A stretch of 64,000 nt of DNA from Ignatzschineria sp. F8392 (GTDB lineage: Bacteria > Pseudomonadota > Gammaproteobacteria > Cardiobacteriales > Wohlfahrtiimonadaceae): positions 35,052 through 99,051 of the forward strand of contig NZ_NEFF01000006.1 of assembly GCF_002252045.1 (NCBI RefSeq), written 5' to 3'. Shown piece by piece: positions 48,016 through 57,252 of the stretch. The first letter of the stretch is position 1. Each line of letters opens with the position of its first letter. A program made the position numbers and the translations under genes. Under the pieces are notes generated by a model. That model was given only the letters and a program-made list of their open reading frames with translations. It was not told the DNA's origin and did not search any database.

Positions 48016-48090
48016 GACTTTTTCGGTTAATTGTTTTTTAAATTCACCGGGAGGTAAATTTCCCAGTGATTCATAGGGTCTTAAGTTACT
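48016..48090 (-). pseudogene. IS3 transposase OrfB C-terminal remnant
   Basis: On the minus strand the frame reads RPYESLGNLPPGEFKKQLTE, the usual end of IS3-family OrfB integrase proteins. The DDE catalytic part is missing. Confidence 0.7.
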
Positions 48091-48187
48091 CTAAAACTCT
48101 CATGACTCCAGAGGCAGGGTGAGGTATGGAAAGTAATCCTTGACATACCAAATATTAAGTCGCTTCTCTGCATCGTTCCGGCATTAC

Positions 48188-48446
48188 AGCTTTCCCAATA
48201 AATCCTTAATTGCCGCATTTTCTAAATGCTAACTCTACATACATTTTTTGAGCTTGGCATTTTTAACTTCAATTTCCCGTAATCGCTTCAAATCAGAGAC
48301 TTCTAAGCTTCATACTTACTTTTCCACTGATAGCACACAGCACTGCTAATGCCATGTTCTCGGCAGATATCAGTCACTTTAACGTCCTTTTCTGCCAGCT
48401 TTAAAATGTTTACGATTTATTTTTCTGTAAATTTTGATCGTTTCAT
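48188..48446 (-). pseudogene. IS3 transposase OrfA remnant
   Basis: From an ATG at 48446 the minus strand encodes MKRSKFTEK, then a stop in place of Gln, then IVNILKLAEKDVKVTDICR and the rest of a helix-turn-helix OrfA. Further stops and frameshifts interrupt the coiled-coil part. It cannot make a functional protein. Confidence 0.8.
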
Positions 48447-48716
48447 GATTTCCTCTATCTTAAATAATGATGACAGAAATCTCTAGTTTTTGCTGGTGCC
48501 TTTTTAGGGTAAGTTTACGCTTTGCCATCTTCCCCTCAATCATCCCAAAAGGGTATTAGAGCGCCTCATCCGCCCGCTGACAAGCAATATTTTGATCCCC
48601 TAGCGGCGTAAGATCCTCCCGAAGTGTTATGATGGCAAGCGGGATGCTCTGTTACTTCGTCCCTCAATATTCTCCCGCCCCAACCTCTGCACTCAACTCG
48701 ATAAAAGGAGATCGAT

Positions 48717-49466
48717 ATGGGCCTCAATCATCAATTAGAACAGCTCTACCGAGCCCATTTAGGGTCCCTCTCTACGGCAATTATAGAGCGGAAGATCAAC
48801 TGCACTTCCCCCTTGCTGATTCAGGTCGATGAGTCGCGCTGGCAAGCAGATACCTTTAAAGTGATGATTTTTGGTCAGGAGGTTCGAGGTTGGAAATTGG
48901 ATTCCTATCAGGCAGTTGAGCAGCAGTTAGCTAATGGCGGCATAGAGCGCTATCTCGAGGAGCTATTGGCGGCCTACTCCCGCTACTTCTACCATAAAGA
49001 GAGTCAAAAGGCGCGCTCCCGCTCCATCTTTATGAAGGCCTTCTCCCGCATTAAGAAAGTATTAAAGCAACAGCCCTCCCTTCAGGGGAGAAAGATCCAC
49101 CTTCTTTGGAATAATATCAATAAGATCGCCCGCGATAAGCGGCGCTCGGGGATGACTCAAACCTTGCGAGATCTTGAGGCGCAACACTTTCTAATCGCCG
49201 AGCAGGAGATTGAGATCTTAAAGCCCGATCTTATCCTCTTTTTAACGGGCCCCTCACGAGTTCGCGATATTAAGAGCCACTTTAAAGGAGTCGAGGTTAA
49301 GCGCAAAGGCCTGTCCAATCCCAAAAAGAAGCGGCCGCGAAATATGTGGTATGCTCAGTTGCAACATCCCATCTTAGGCCGATCGCTCATCCTCTACCAT
49401 CCACGCTATTATGCCGGCTTTACAAATCACTATTTAAAAGAGACCCTCTCTGAGCTGCTCTCTTAA
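48717..49466 (+). CDS. Hypothetical protein, possibly uracil-DNA-glycosylase-like fold
   Basis: A 249-residue protein of unknown family. The central part IHLLWNNINKIARD and LKPDLILFLTGPSRVRDIK, together with the final HPRYYAGFTNHYL, resembles the layout of uracil-DNA-glycosylase-superfamily proteins, in which a beta-strand ending in a turn is followed by a late histidine. The catalytic motifs of true glycosylases are not clear, so this is a weak guess. GGAG at about 48706 lies six bases before the ATG. It lies beside an IS remnant and has no functional partner nearby. Confidence 0.7.
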   Translation: MGLNHQLEQLYRAHLGSLSTAIIERKINCTSPLLIQVDESRWQADTFKVMIFGQEVRGWKLDSYQAVEQQLANGGIERYLEELLAAYSRYFYHKESQKARSRSIFMKAFSRIKKVLKQQPSLQGRKIHLLWNNINKIARDKRRSGMTQTLRDLEAQHFLIAEQEIEILKPDLILFLTGPSRVRDIKSHFKGVEVKRKGLSNPKKKRPRNMWYAQLQHPILGRSLILYHPRYYAGFTNHYLKETLSELLS

Positions 49467-49553
49467 GAGAACAAAGAGCCCTCGCCAGGGCTTACTCATA
49501 AAACCTTAATCCAATCTATCAAAGAAGCGGTTGCAGCCGATGCTCTGCCCCCA

Positions 49554-50006
49554 TTAATCTCGGCTAAACATATTGATCACCAATCCAAAACTGATCATAA
49601 TAAAAAAGTAGAGGATCATCAGATAGATCCCTAAATAGGCGAATATCGGCAATAAGGTAAATTGCAATGCTGTGCCGATCGTACCATAAAGCCAATCCGT
49701 CTCCTTATAATTCACTATTGCCGCGAAAAGATACAAAATAATAGCGAGGCCCATCACCACAAGACCATTCAAAGTCTCCCGATTAACCTCTAACCCTAAA
49801 AATTCACTTCCCGTCCCGGTCAATGATGATTGATACCATTTCAATCCACCATAAAATATAGCCGCACCAATTCCCAAAAATCCCGTCGCACCCACGGTCA
49901 AAAACTGGTAACCAAACTTATCTTCACAATGTTGATTAAAGAGATAGATCGCCCCCATAAAGAGCAAGATTCCTGAAATTACACCTAAAACAATTAATAC
50001 CGTCAT
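49554..50006 (-). CDS. Hypothetical four-helix membrane protein
   Basis: A 150-residue protein with four hydrophobic segments, near residues 3-23, 35-54, 75-97 and 115-140. It has no charged catalytic motif and I recognise no family. No good ribosome binding site precedes the ATG at 50006, so the true start may be internal. The gene is AT-rich compared with the core genes, as is its NYN neighbour upstream. Confidence 0.65.
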   Translation of the reverse strand: MTVLIVLGVISGILLFMGAIYLFNQHCEDKFGYQFLTVGATGFLGIGAAIFYGGLKWYQSSLTGTGSEFLGLEVNRETLNGLVVMGLAIILYLFAAIVNYKETDWLYGTIGTALQFTLLPIFAYLGIYLMILYFFIMISFGLVINMFSRD

Positions 50007-50168
50007 TATATTTTTACAAGTATGCTTTAAATAAATTAAAAATTGATTAACTAAAATTTCACAATTAAATATCTTATTTTATCTATCTAAAAATTCAACA
50101 ATGAAATAGCACAAGTGCCTTTTAGCCAAAACGAAAAGGCATAGCAACCCTATCAAAAAATAACATTA

Positions 50169-51143
50169 TTACCAACTTGCTATTTTTTTCAAAAAAGAGG
50201 TTAAAGACCCACAACCAAATGCCTCTTTATAATGGACTCCTCTATCTTTAAATGCTTGACCTATTAGGTTTTTATCCAACAACTCCCCATCTTTTCCATC
50301 GTGACTATATTTTTTGATAACTTCTCGCACTTCTTTAAGTTCACTTTTAGGTAATTTACAAGCAATATGGAGTATATTTTTTTGTCGATCCAGTCTAAAT
50401 AGAGCTATCGCTTCAATCAATTCTGATAATTTGGAATAACCGTAGTTTCGGGCATCAAATTCAGGATCAATTTTATTAATATAAGATCCTACAACGCCTA
50501 AGGAGACCCATCCTGTATCTTGATCATGTTCTTTAATAGCATTACGAATCAACTTCAATAATGATAAATCTGACCTAAGAGAGATTTGATCCCAGACCTC
50601 TTTTTGACCTGTCTGAACCGAATTATTTTCACTATCTACGGGGCTCACAATACACTTAGTTGATGCTTCATCTCTAACCAGCAAATTATCAATAAATATA
50701 TATTTATCACACGATCTACGAAATGCTTCTGGCGCTGACTGTTTACCAATCCCATAGACTTGAATACCATTTTTACGAATACGAGAAACTAGGCCAGTAA
50801 AATCACTATCGCTCGAAACAATACAAAATATATCAAATTGCTGACTATGTAATAGATCCATAGCATCGATCACCATCGCAATATCTGTCGCATTTTTACT
50901 AGGGGTATAAGCAAACTGCTGAACGGCCACTAATCCATGACTCAAACATTTCTCTTTCCAACTTTTAAGTGCTGGGGAACTCCAATCACCATAGACTTGC
51001 TTAACGTAAGCTGTCCCATATTTGGCAACCTCTTCTAAAATAGCTCCCATCAATGTGTGAGACGTATTATCTGCATCGATTAATACAACAATATTTGGAG
51101 AATGCGCTGTCATAAATATGTTTAATCCCTTATATGAATACAA
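50169..51143 (-). CDS. NYN-domain protein with C-terminal OST-HTH/LOTUS domain
   Basis: The N-terminal NYN (LabA/DUF88) domain has the acidic residues of a PIN-like nuclease: IDADN near the start, ATDIAMVIDAMDLL and SSDSDF. The C-terminal region from about residue 200 (LLKLIRNAIKEHDQDTGWVS to GYSKLSELIEAI) is an OST-HTH/LOTUS RNA-binding domain. NYN-LOTUS proteins are thought to act on RNA. The frame starts at a TTG at 51143 with AGGAGA seven bases upstream; an ATG at 51113 preceded by AAGGGA is the alternative. The target is unknown. Confidence 0.85.
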   Translation of the reverse strand: MYSYKGLNIFMTAHSPNIVVLIDADNTSHTLMGAILEEVAKYGTAYVKQVYGDWSSPALKSWKEKCLSHGLVAVQQFAYTPSKNATDIAMVIDAMDLLHSQQFDIFCIVSSDSDFTGLVSRIRKNGIQVYGIGKQSAPEAFRRSCDKYIFIDNLLVRDEASTKCIVSPVDSENNSVQTGQKEVWDQISLRSDLSLLKLIRNAIKEHDQDTGWVSLGVVGSYINKIDPEFDARNYGYSKLSELIEAIALFRLDRQKNILHIACKLPKSELKEVREVIKKYSHDGKDGELLDKNLIGQAFKDRGVHYKEAFGCGSLTSFLKKIASW

Positions 51144-51196
51144 CTCTTATTCTCCTAGTAAATAGAAGATAAAGTTAAGTGAATTTTAAAGACAAC

Positions 51197-51235
51197 AAAA
51201 AAACCCTTGCAACTCAAAGAGTTAAACAAGGGCTT
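51197..51235 (-). terminator. Intrinsic terminator after tRNA-Ser (first copy)
   Basis: On the minus strand CCCTTG and CAAGGG enclose AACTC/GAGTT pairing and are followed by a T run. Confidence 0.9.
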
Positions 51236-51244
51236 TGACATATC

Positions 51245-51334
51245 TGGCGGAGGTGGTGGGATTCGAACTCACGAACGGTTTAACCCGTTGCCGGTTTTCA
51301 AGACCGGTGCCTTCAACCACTCGGCCACACCTCC
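51245..51334 (-). tRNA. tRNA-Ser (anticodon UGA), first copy
   Basis: A 90-base class II tRNA with GGAGGTG/CACCTCC acceptor stem, anticodon loop CTTGAAA (anticodon TGA), long variable arm, TTCGAAT T-loop and encoded CCA end. A TTGCAG-N16-TATAAT promoter lies just upstream. Confidence 0.97.
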
Positions 51335-51351
51335 ATTTATGTAAGAGTGCT

Positions 51352-51379
51352 ATTATAATGAAAACTTTAAACTCTGCAA
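51352..51379 (-). promoter_or_regulatory. Promoter of tRNA-Ser (first copy)
   Basis: TTGCAG (51379-51374) and TATAAT (51357-51352) are 16 bases apart on the minus strand. The second tRNA-Ser copy has the same architecture. Confidence 0.7.
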
Positions 51380-51583
51380 CTATTTTTCAAAAAAGTGGCT
51401 TAGGTTATAAAGAGCCTCATAACGCGAGCAAGGTTGAGTAAGGTTTTTCGTTGCCTATATAAGATCAAGAACAGATCAAGAACAGATCAAGAACGAAATC
51501 TCATAAAAAAATAAAAAGTATTGTGCACTCGCCTCTTTAATTGCAGTAAAGCCATTAATGCAAAATAAAGATTGACAATCTTT

Positions 51584-51745
51584 AGGATCCCCCCTCTTGC
51601 CGAACAAGAGAAAATCGCCGAACTGCTCTCCACTGCGGATCAGGAAATTGAGTTACTCCAAGAGAACCTCGAATACCTCAAAGCTGAGAAAATAGCATTG
51701 ATGCAACAACTCCTCACCGGCAAATGCCGAGTGAAGGTAACGTAA
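51584..51745 (+). pseudogene. Remnant of a type I restriction specificity subunit (HsdS C-terminus)
   Basis: The frame reads IPPLAEQEKIAELLSTADQE, then a coiled coil, and ends LMQQLLTGKCRVKVT with a stop at 51743-51745. This is the conserved C-terminal end of HsdS proteins (PPLxEQxxIA and LMQQLLTGKxR). No target recognition domain, hsdM or hsdR is present, so it is the relic of a lost restriction system. Confidence 0.85.
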
Positions 51746-51815
51746 GATGGTAAGAGCTGCCAAAGGGCCGCTCTTTTTCCCAAGATCGATCTTCTTATAG
51801 CGATAGCATCAGAGC

Positions 51816-52211
51816 CTATATATCCATATCCTCTAAGCGCCCATGCTTCTCATATTGGGAAATTTTATGGACTCTATTATTCTCATCTACAAAGACCACT
51901 TGCGGCTTATGCTCTTTTAGCTCTTCTTCACTATAGCCGGAATAAGCCATAATAATGACCTTATCCCCCACCTCAACACAGCGAGCAGCGGCGCCATTTA
52001 AGCAGATCACACCGCTATCTCTCGGCCCGGCAATGGTGTAGGTCTCAAATCGCTGACCATTATCGATATCCACAATCTGAACCTTTTGGTACTCCCTGAT
52101 TCCTGAAGCTTCTAAGAGCGCTTCATCGATTGTAATACTGCCTACATAATTTAACTCTGCTTGTGTAACCGTTGCCCTATGTATCTTTGCTTGTAACATT
52201 TCTAAAATCAT
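51816..52211 (-). CDS. panD: Aspartate 1-decarboxylase PanD
   Basis: A pyruvoyl enzyme that makes beta-alanine for pantothenate and CoA. The self-processing site Gly24-Ser25 lies in NYVGSITID, exactly at the family position. The segments KIHRATVT and [18 protein letters not shown] are conserved. Length is 131 residues. GGGA precedes the ATG at 52211 at about five bases. It stands alone without panB or panC, between two tRNA-Ser genes and next to an HsdS relic. Confidence 0.95.
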   Translation of the reverse strand: MILEMLQAKIHRATVTQAELNYVGSITIDEALLEASGIREYQKVQIVDIDNGQRFETYTIAGPRDSGVICLNGAAARCVEVGDKVIIMAYSGYSEEELKEHKPQVVFVDENNRVHKISQYEKHGRLEDMDI

Positions 52212-52420
52212 AATTTCCCTTTCTCTCTTTTTAATATAAAACAGGCACCCTATATTTAGGTAGGTATCTTAGATAAGTATCTTTTGAATGATCTGTTATA
52301 TATTTGAAATAAAATAAATAGAGTAGCGCAAAATACCATGGCTAAAAGAGATCATTCCCTCAATCTTCTCCACCTAATATTGTGAACATTATCTTTTTTA
52401 GATTAAAGAATTTAAGACGT

Positions 52421-52486
52421 AAAAAAGACCCGTACCCTCTCATAACACCGCTAATTATACAATCAGAAGTTCGAGAGCACGAGTCT
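52421..52486 (-). terminator. Probable intrinsic terminator (minus strand)
   Basis: On the minus strand GACTCGTGCTCTC and GAGAGGGTACGGGTC form a long stem followed by TTTTTT. It lies 400 bases beyond the MFS gene and 35 bases after a 26-codon frame at 52520-52600. Confidence 0.65.
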
Positions 52487-52636
52487 ATACAAAAATACAG
52501 TACATAAAAAAAATAAATTTTAAACTTTTAGTAAGTTTCCTAAAAGACTCATCCCGATAAAATTGTGACTTAGCCGACTATCTCTTTGTTTAGGAGTCAT
52601 TATCATAGGATTGTTTTCAAGATAAATAATAATTGA

Positions 52637-52804
52637 GAGAAAAGAACAAGAGAAATATTGTGCCAAAATTATAAAGAGACCATAGCACAGCTCTCAAGTC
52701 TGCGGCAGACCGTACAACAAGATGCCGGCGAGAAGATTAAAAATGAAACCGATATTATCAAAACCGATAAAGCAGCGATCGATTTTGTAATCATTTTCAT
52801 CTAA
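52637..52804 (+). pseudogene. Possible coding remnant of unknown origin
   Basis: An uninterrupted frame ends at a TAA at 52802-52804 and encodes ETIAQLSSLRQTVQQDAGEK followed by more residues of coiled-coil character. There is no clear start or ribosome binding site. It may be the tail of a lost gene; I do not recognise the family. Confidence 0.3.
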
Positions 52805-52886
52805 AAAAAATGGGGATAAAACAGTCCCCATGAGTATTTATTATCAATATTCTAAAAAGTATCCATATTATTAGATCATCTCCTTT

Positions 52887-54194
52887 CTACTTATCACCAA
52901 AACTGAGGGATTTCCCTTTTGTCTCCTTAATTAACGAGATTGAAACAATAGAGATCAAACTCGCACAGACAAGATAGATCGATATCGGCACCGAGCTATG
53001 AAAGTGATCTAGTAACGCTAATGAGATAAGTGGCGCCCATGAGCCTGCTAATATTGGTGCAATCTGATAGCAGAGCGAAAGTGCTGTATAACGCACATGG
53101 GTTGGGAATAACTCGGTCATTAAAGCGGAGTATGGAGAGTAGGTCATCGATTGGAAGAAGAGTCCGATAATAATCGCTAACATAATAATGCCATCATGCC
53201 CGGTATCCATCATTGGGAATGCGAAGAATCCCCACGTTGCCGTTAAAATGGCACCGATCATAAAAATAGGTTTTCGCCCATAAACATCGCTTAAATGCCC
53301 CATCAGCGGGATAAAGAAGACATGAATAAGATGCGCACCAAACATCATCACCAAGATCTCTGTTGTATCTTTATGGACGACTAACTTGAGATAACTGATC
53401 GAGAAAGTTACCACCATGTAATAGAGAATATTCTCAACAAAACGAGTTCCAATACCGGCTGCAATCGCTTTTTTATGATATTTCAATACCTCGACAATAC
53501 CGAGTTGTTTCTCTGCCTTTAATGCTTGCTGTCGCTGAGCCTCTTTAAATACCGGGGCATCATCAACACTTTTACGAATCCATAAACCGATCAAGACCAC
53601 AACAGCGGAGAACCAGAAGGCAACGCGCCAACCCCAATCTAAAAATTGCTCTTGGGTTAATAATGTAGATAAGAGCAGAAGAATAATGGTCGCCACAAGG
53701 TTTCCTAAAGGAACGCCTGCTTGAGGCCAACTTGCCCAGAAACCTCTTCGATCCGGAGGACTATGCTCAGAGACTAAAATCACGGCACCGCCCCACTCAC
53801 CACCAAAAGCAAAACCTTGAATTAAACGGAGAGATACAAGTAATACCGGCGCCCAATAGCCAATGCTATCAAACCCTGGGATTGTCCCCATCAAAAAGGT
53901 GGTAATCCCCACCATGATCAGACTAATTTGCAGGAGCTTTTTCCGCCCATACTTATCCCCAAAGTGCCCAAATACAATGCCTCCAAGTGGTCGAGCTAAA
54001 AAGCCGACTGCATAGAGGGCAAATGCAGCTAATATTCCATCAATCGCATTCCCTGTCTGTTTAAAAAATACCTGACCAAATACTAAAGCGGATGCCGTAC
54101 CATAGAGAAAAAATTCATACCATTCCGCCACGGAGCCCACGGTTGATGCCGCGACCGCTAGCTTCAACTCTTTTGAAGCCTTCTTTTTTGCCAT
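52887..54194 (-). CDS. MFS metabolite:proton symporter (MHS family)
   Basis: 435 residues with twelve helices and the MHS hallmarks [30 protein letters not shown] and [15 protein letters not shown]. Relatives such as KgtP, ShiA and CitA take up dicarboxylates, shikimate or citrate. Unlike the ProP homologue at 19-20 kb it has no C-terminal coiled coil, so it is not an osmosensor of that type. The start at 54194 follows AAGGAG by six bases; the open frame extends to 54251. The substrate is not known. Confidence 0.88.
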   Translation of the reverse strand: MAKKKASKELKLAVAASTVGSVAEWYEFFLYGTASALVFGQVFFKQTGNAIDGILAAFALYAVGFLARPLGGIVFGHFGDKYGRKKLLQISLIMVGITTFLMGTIPGFDSIGYWAPVLLVSLRLIQGFAFGGEWGGAVILVSEHSPPDRRGFWASWPQAGVPLGNLVATIILLLLSTLLTQEQFLDWGWRVAFWFSAVVVLIGLWIRKSVDDAPVFKEAQRQQALKAEKQLGIVEVLKYHKKAIAAGIGTRFVENILYYMVVTFSISYLKLVVHKDTTEILVMMFGAHLIHVFFIPLMGHLSDVYGRKPIFMIGAILTATWGFFAFPMMDTGHDGIIMLAIIIGLFFQSMTYSPYSALMTELFPTHVRYTALSLCYQIAPILAGSWAPLISLALLDHFHSSVPISIYLVCASLISIVSISLIKETKGKSLSFGDK

Positions 54195-54647
54195 ATCTAT
54201 CTCCTTATTATCTTTATTATTATTTTCAATGTGGATACTTTTTAATCTCACATCTCTATCTAGAGTCTAAGATTTAGCATTTTTATTCTTGATGAAAAAA
54301 GCGGTAAAAGATGCTGATTTTGGCATAGGAGCAGATAGAAAAAATAACTTTGTTGAGTAGATAAATAGGTGTATTACATCTTAAAAATGACCCTATTCTA
54401 CCTATATTTTTTGCTATAAAAAAAACAAATAATAGCAACCCATTGATTAAAAATGTTATTTTCTAACATCCTTATATTTTTGATGCGCAATCGATATTTT
54501 TGGCTATAAAATAAGATCCCTTTTTTAGATGTGAAAGATTATAAGTCGTTAGTGATTATCATCTATAGGAAAAAGATCGCTACTACTTCACTTCAGAAAC
54601 ATCATCACACTATTGCAAAACAGACATTGAAAAATAGATATCAGATA
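54195..54647. other. AT-rich intergenic region
   Basis: About 450 bases of AT-rich sequence between the divergent MFS and lipoprotein genes. The plus-strand frame that opens at 54531 upstream of the lipoprotein signal has no ribosome binding site and was not used. Nothing else was recognised. Confidence 0.5.
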
Positions 54648-55151
54648 ATGAAAAATAGAGCTTTAACTTATCTCTCATTAGCCGCCACTTTCTCTTTACT
54701 CCTAAGTGCTTGTGGCACATTTCCACAACAATCTTATGGGATCTATAATGCGCCGATGCCATCAACCGAGATCTCATTCCCTACGGAAGAGCGGACAATT
54801 ACAATCTACGATACGCCGGCAATCATTATGCCTACAGGTAATTATGGGGAAGTACATACAACCAAATCGAGTAAAACCTCCGGCGATAGTCAAACTCAAA
54901 CAGAAGGGGGATGCATCACCAATGAATCTCACGATTTTCACACAAATGGGGTCAGTACTACGCGCAAAAGCAACTGCAATAGTAGCTCTCAAACACGGAG
55001 TAATAGCAAGACACGCTCTACATCAAGTAGCGTAGGTTTTAATGTCGGCGGCCCCGTCGGTGCCGCATTGGGCATGATTCGTCAAATGGAGGAGATCAAC
55101 AATATCCAAGAACAGAATGCCAATGAGATGTTTAAAGCTTTTGGATTTTAA
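54648..55151 (+). CDS. Hypothetical Ser/Thr-rich lipoprotein
   Basis: A 167-residue protein with a lipoprotein signal whose lipobox is LSAC (Cys22). The mature part is rich in Ser, Thr and Asn (TTKSSKTSGDSQTQTEGG and SKTRSTSSS) and ends in a Gly-rich then helical segment, VGFNVGGPVGAALG. No family was recognised. Two cysteines in the mature chain could form a disulfide. No strong ribosome binding site is seen before the ATG at 54648; the open frame reaches back to 54531. Confidence 0.72.
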   Translation: MKNRALTYLSLAATFSLLLSACGTFPQQSYGIYNAPMPSTEISFPTEERTITIYDTPAIIMPTGNYGEVHTTKSSKTSGDSQTQTEGGCITNESHDFHTNGVSTTRKSNCNSSSQTRSNSKTRSTSSSVGFNVGGPVGAALGMIRQMEEINNIQEQNANEMFKAFGF

Positions 55152-55288
55152 AGTTATAGATTTAAAATTATAGACTTAGAGTTAAGAAAGTACCTTTTCG
55201 ATAATATCATTTCAAATATTAACTAATCTTGGGTCATCCGCAATGAATCATTTCAGAGGATGATCCTAGCCAATGATTTATTGCAGAT

Positions 55289-55320
55289 ATAAAAAACCCT
55301 TAGCATTCGCTAAGGGTTTC
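55289..55320 (-). terminator. Intrinsic terminator after tRNA-Ser (second copy)
   Basis: On the minus strand AAACCCTTAGC and GCTAAGGGTTT form a perfect 11-base stem with a four-base loop followed by T residues. Confidence 0.93.
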
Positions 55321-55325
55321 TAATA

Positions 55326-55415
55326 TGGCGGAGGCGGTGGGATTCGAACTCACGAACGGTTTAACCCGTTGCCGGTTTTCAAGACCGGTGCCTTCAACCA
55401 CTCGGCCACGCCTCC
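55326..55415 (-). tRNA. tRNA-Ser (anticodon UGA), second copy
   Basis: The same 90-base tRNA as at 51245-51334 except that the acceptor stem is GGAGGCG/CGCCTCC. The two changes are compensatory, so the stem is preserved. It has the same TGA anticodon and encoded CCA. Confidence 0.97.
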
Positions 55416-55431
55416 ATAGGTAAGAATGGAT

Positions 55432-55459
55432 ATTATAATGCAAAGTTGTTACTTCGCAA
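55432..55459 (-). promoter_or_regulatory. Promoter of tRNA-Ser (second copy)
   Basis: TTGCGA (55459-55454) and TATAAT (55437-55432) are 16 bases apart on the minus strand. Confidence 0.7.
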
Positions 55460-55495
55460 CCTATTTTTCATTCTTACAGATACTTTGACTGCTAT

Positions 55496-56938
55496 TTAAT
55501 CAATTGTAACAATTCGTAAGCAGTTCGTTCCACCTTGCTGGAAATTGAAAGAACCGAAGGTGACTAAAATACGATCCCCTGGTTCAACTGCATTTTCCGC
55601 TTTTAAGACACTCACCACTTGACGTTGAATCTCATCATCGGGAGAAGGTTTAAAATCATAGAAAATTGGGGTTACACCACGGCAAATCGTCAAACGTCCA
55701 CATGTATCTTGATTACGGGTAATACCATAGATCGGTAGATCAGTTGTAATACGACTCATCAAGAGTGCCGTAGTCCCTGTCTCTGTTAAACATGCTACCG
55801 CTTTGATATCGAAGTGATTCGCTAAAACGATTGATGACATGGCAATCGCCTCATCAGTGCGCTCAAACTTAAATGGCTCTTCACGTAATGAGTAACCGCC
55901 TTGTAGCCCCTGAGCATATTCAACCTCACTCTCGGCACCACGACAGATCTCTGACATTGCACGCACCGTTCTTACAGGATATTTTCCAACCGCTGTTTCA
56001 GCAGAGAGCATCACTGCATCTGTCCCATCGAGTACTGAGTTTGCAACGTCCATAACTTCCGCTCGCGTCGGCGATTGATGCTCAATCATCGATTCCATCA
56101 TCTGTGTTGCAGTAATCACGGCTTTGTCGAGCTGACGAGCACGTTTAATAAAACGTTTTTGCACACCGACAAGTTTCGCATCCCCAATCTCAACCCCAAG
56201 GTCACCACGGGCAATCATAATGGCATCAGAAGCTTCAATAATCTCATCAATGTTCTCTAATGCTTCTGTTCGCTCAATCTTTGCCACAATCCCCGCTTTG
56301 GAATTAGCAGCTTTTAAAAGCTCACGCGCTTCTAAGATATCAGCTGCAGTTTTAGGGAAAGAGACGGCAATAAAGTCGGTATTAAAGCCAGCTGCACAGA
56401 TCAGATCTTCCTTATCTTTCTCTGTTAATGCCGCAGCAGAGAGACCGCCCCCTTTTAAGTTAACCCCTTTTCGGTTTGAAAGAGGGCCTGCAACAACTAC
56501 TTTTGTCTGAATCTCTGTCTCTGTCACACCGGTTACATCCACAATGATATTGCCATCATCTAAGAGGAGTGTATCGCCAATTTTGACATCATTGACCAAC
56601 TCTTTATAAGCGATACCAACACGCTCATTATTGCCGGCATCTTCATCTAATTGGGTATCGAGTACAAAGACCTGTCCCTCTTCGAGCTCAACCTTCCCTT
56701 CAACAAAATTCTCAATACGAATTTTAGGTCCTTGAAGATCCGATAAGATCCCCACACGAACACCTAATTTATCAGCGATTTCTCGTACCGCTTCGGCTCG
56801 TGCCTTATGTTCTTCATGCTCACCATGAGAGAAGTTGAGACGAACAATGTTAACCCCTGCTTTAATAATTCCCTCAAGAACTCCAGGTTTATCCGTTGCA
56901 GGACCTAATGTAGCTACAATTTTGGTACGGCGCATCTT
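55496..56938 (-). CDS. pyk: Pyruvate kinase
   Basis: The last glycolytic enzyme, making pyruvate and ATP from phosphoenolpyruvate. It starts MRRTKIVATLGPATD and contains VRLNFSHGEHEEH, FIAVSFPK, the metal site IMIARGDLGVEI and the TATQMMESM segment. The C-terminal regulatory domain is complete. Length is 480 residues, as in the PykA-like type II enzymes. The start at 56938 follows GAGGAG by eight bases. It is monocistronic. Confidence 0.95.
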   Translation of the reverse strand, partial: KMRRTKIVATLGPATDKPGVLEGIIKAGVNIVRLNFSHGEHEEHKARAEAVREIADKLGVRVGILSDLQGPKIRIENFVEGKVELEEGQVFVLDTQLDEDAGNNERVGIAYKELVNDVKIGDTLLLDDGNIIVDVTGVTETEIQTKVVVAGPLSNRKGVNLKGGGLSAAALTEKDKEDLICAAGFNTDFIAVSFPKTAADILEARELLKAANSKAGIVAKIERTEALENIDEIIEASDAIMIARGDLGVEIGDAKLVGVQKRFIKRARQLDKAVITATQMMESMIEHQSPTRAEVMDVANSVLDGTDAVMLSAETAVGKYPVRTVRAMSEICRGAESEVEYAQGLQGGYSLREEPFKFERTDEAIAMSSIVLANHFDIKAVACLTETGTTALLMSRITTDLPIYGITRNQDTCGRLTICRGVTPIFYDFKPSPDDEIQRQVVSVLKAENAVEPGDRILVTFGSFNFQQGGTNCLRIVTID

Positions 56939-57252
56939 AATGACTCCTCTTATGACCATAAAAAACAGATTGATACAGGGAGAGACTCCCTAATAAAAGT
57001 ATACCGCTAATTAGATCACTTCGCTCAAGAAATCGGGAGAAAAGCATCATCATCCGCTCCTTTACGTTATAATGAAGCTAAAATTAGTCGTTAAATTTGC
57101 AAAAGTATCTTCAAAACCTTAATAAACAACACAACTAGCAGGTGAAATATAGAGGCAATAGCTGAACTGATCATCAGTTCGAATTAATCGCCCCCGTTTC
57201 ACCCTTCTTACATCTTCGAGCAGAAGCTTATCATTAGAGTATATAGAGCATT
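56939..57252. promoter_or_regulatory. Divergent pyk/hemN control region with a palindrome
   Basis: GAACTGATCATCAGTTC at 57164-57180 is a perfect palindrome with seven-base arms around TCA, 72 bases before hemN. It does not match the FNR consensus TTGAT-N4-ATCAA. The bound regulator is unknown. Confidence 0.5.

Larger units (their letters stand above)
47977..48521 (-). mobile_element. Decayed, internally deleted IS3-family insertion sequence
   Basis: The ends are inverted repeats of about 19 bases: AGCGTAAACCTACCGTTAA at 47977 and, inward from 48521, AGCGTAAACTTACCCTAAA. Only the start of orfA and the extreme end of orfB remain, in 545 bases. Complete IS3 elements are about 1.2-1.5 kb, so most of orfB has been lost. 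Confidence 0.75.
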
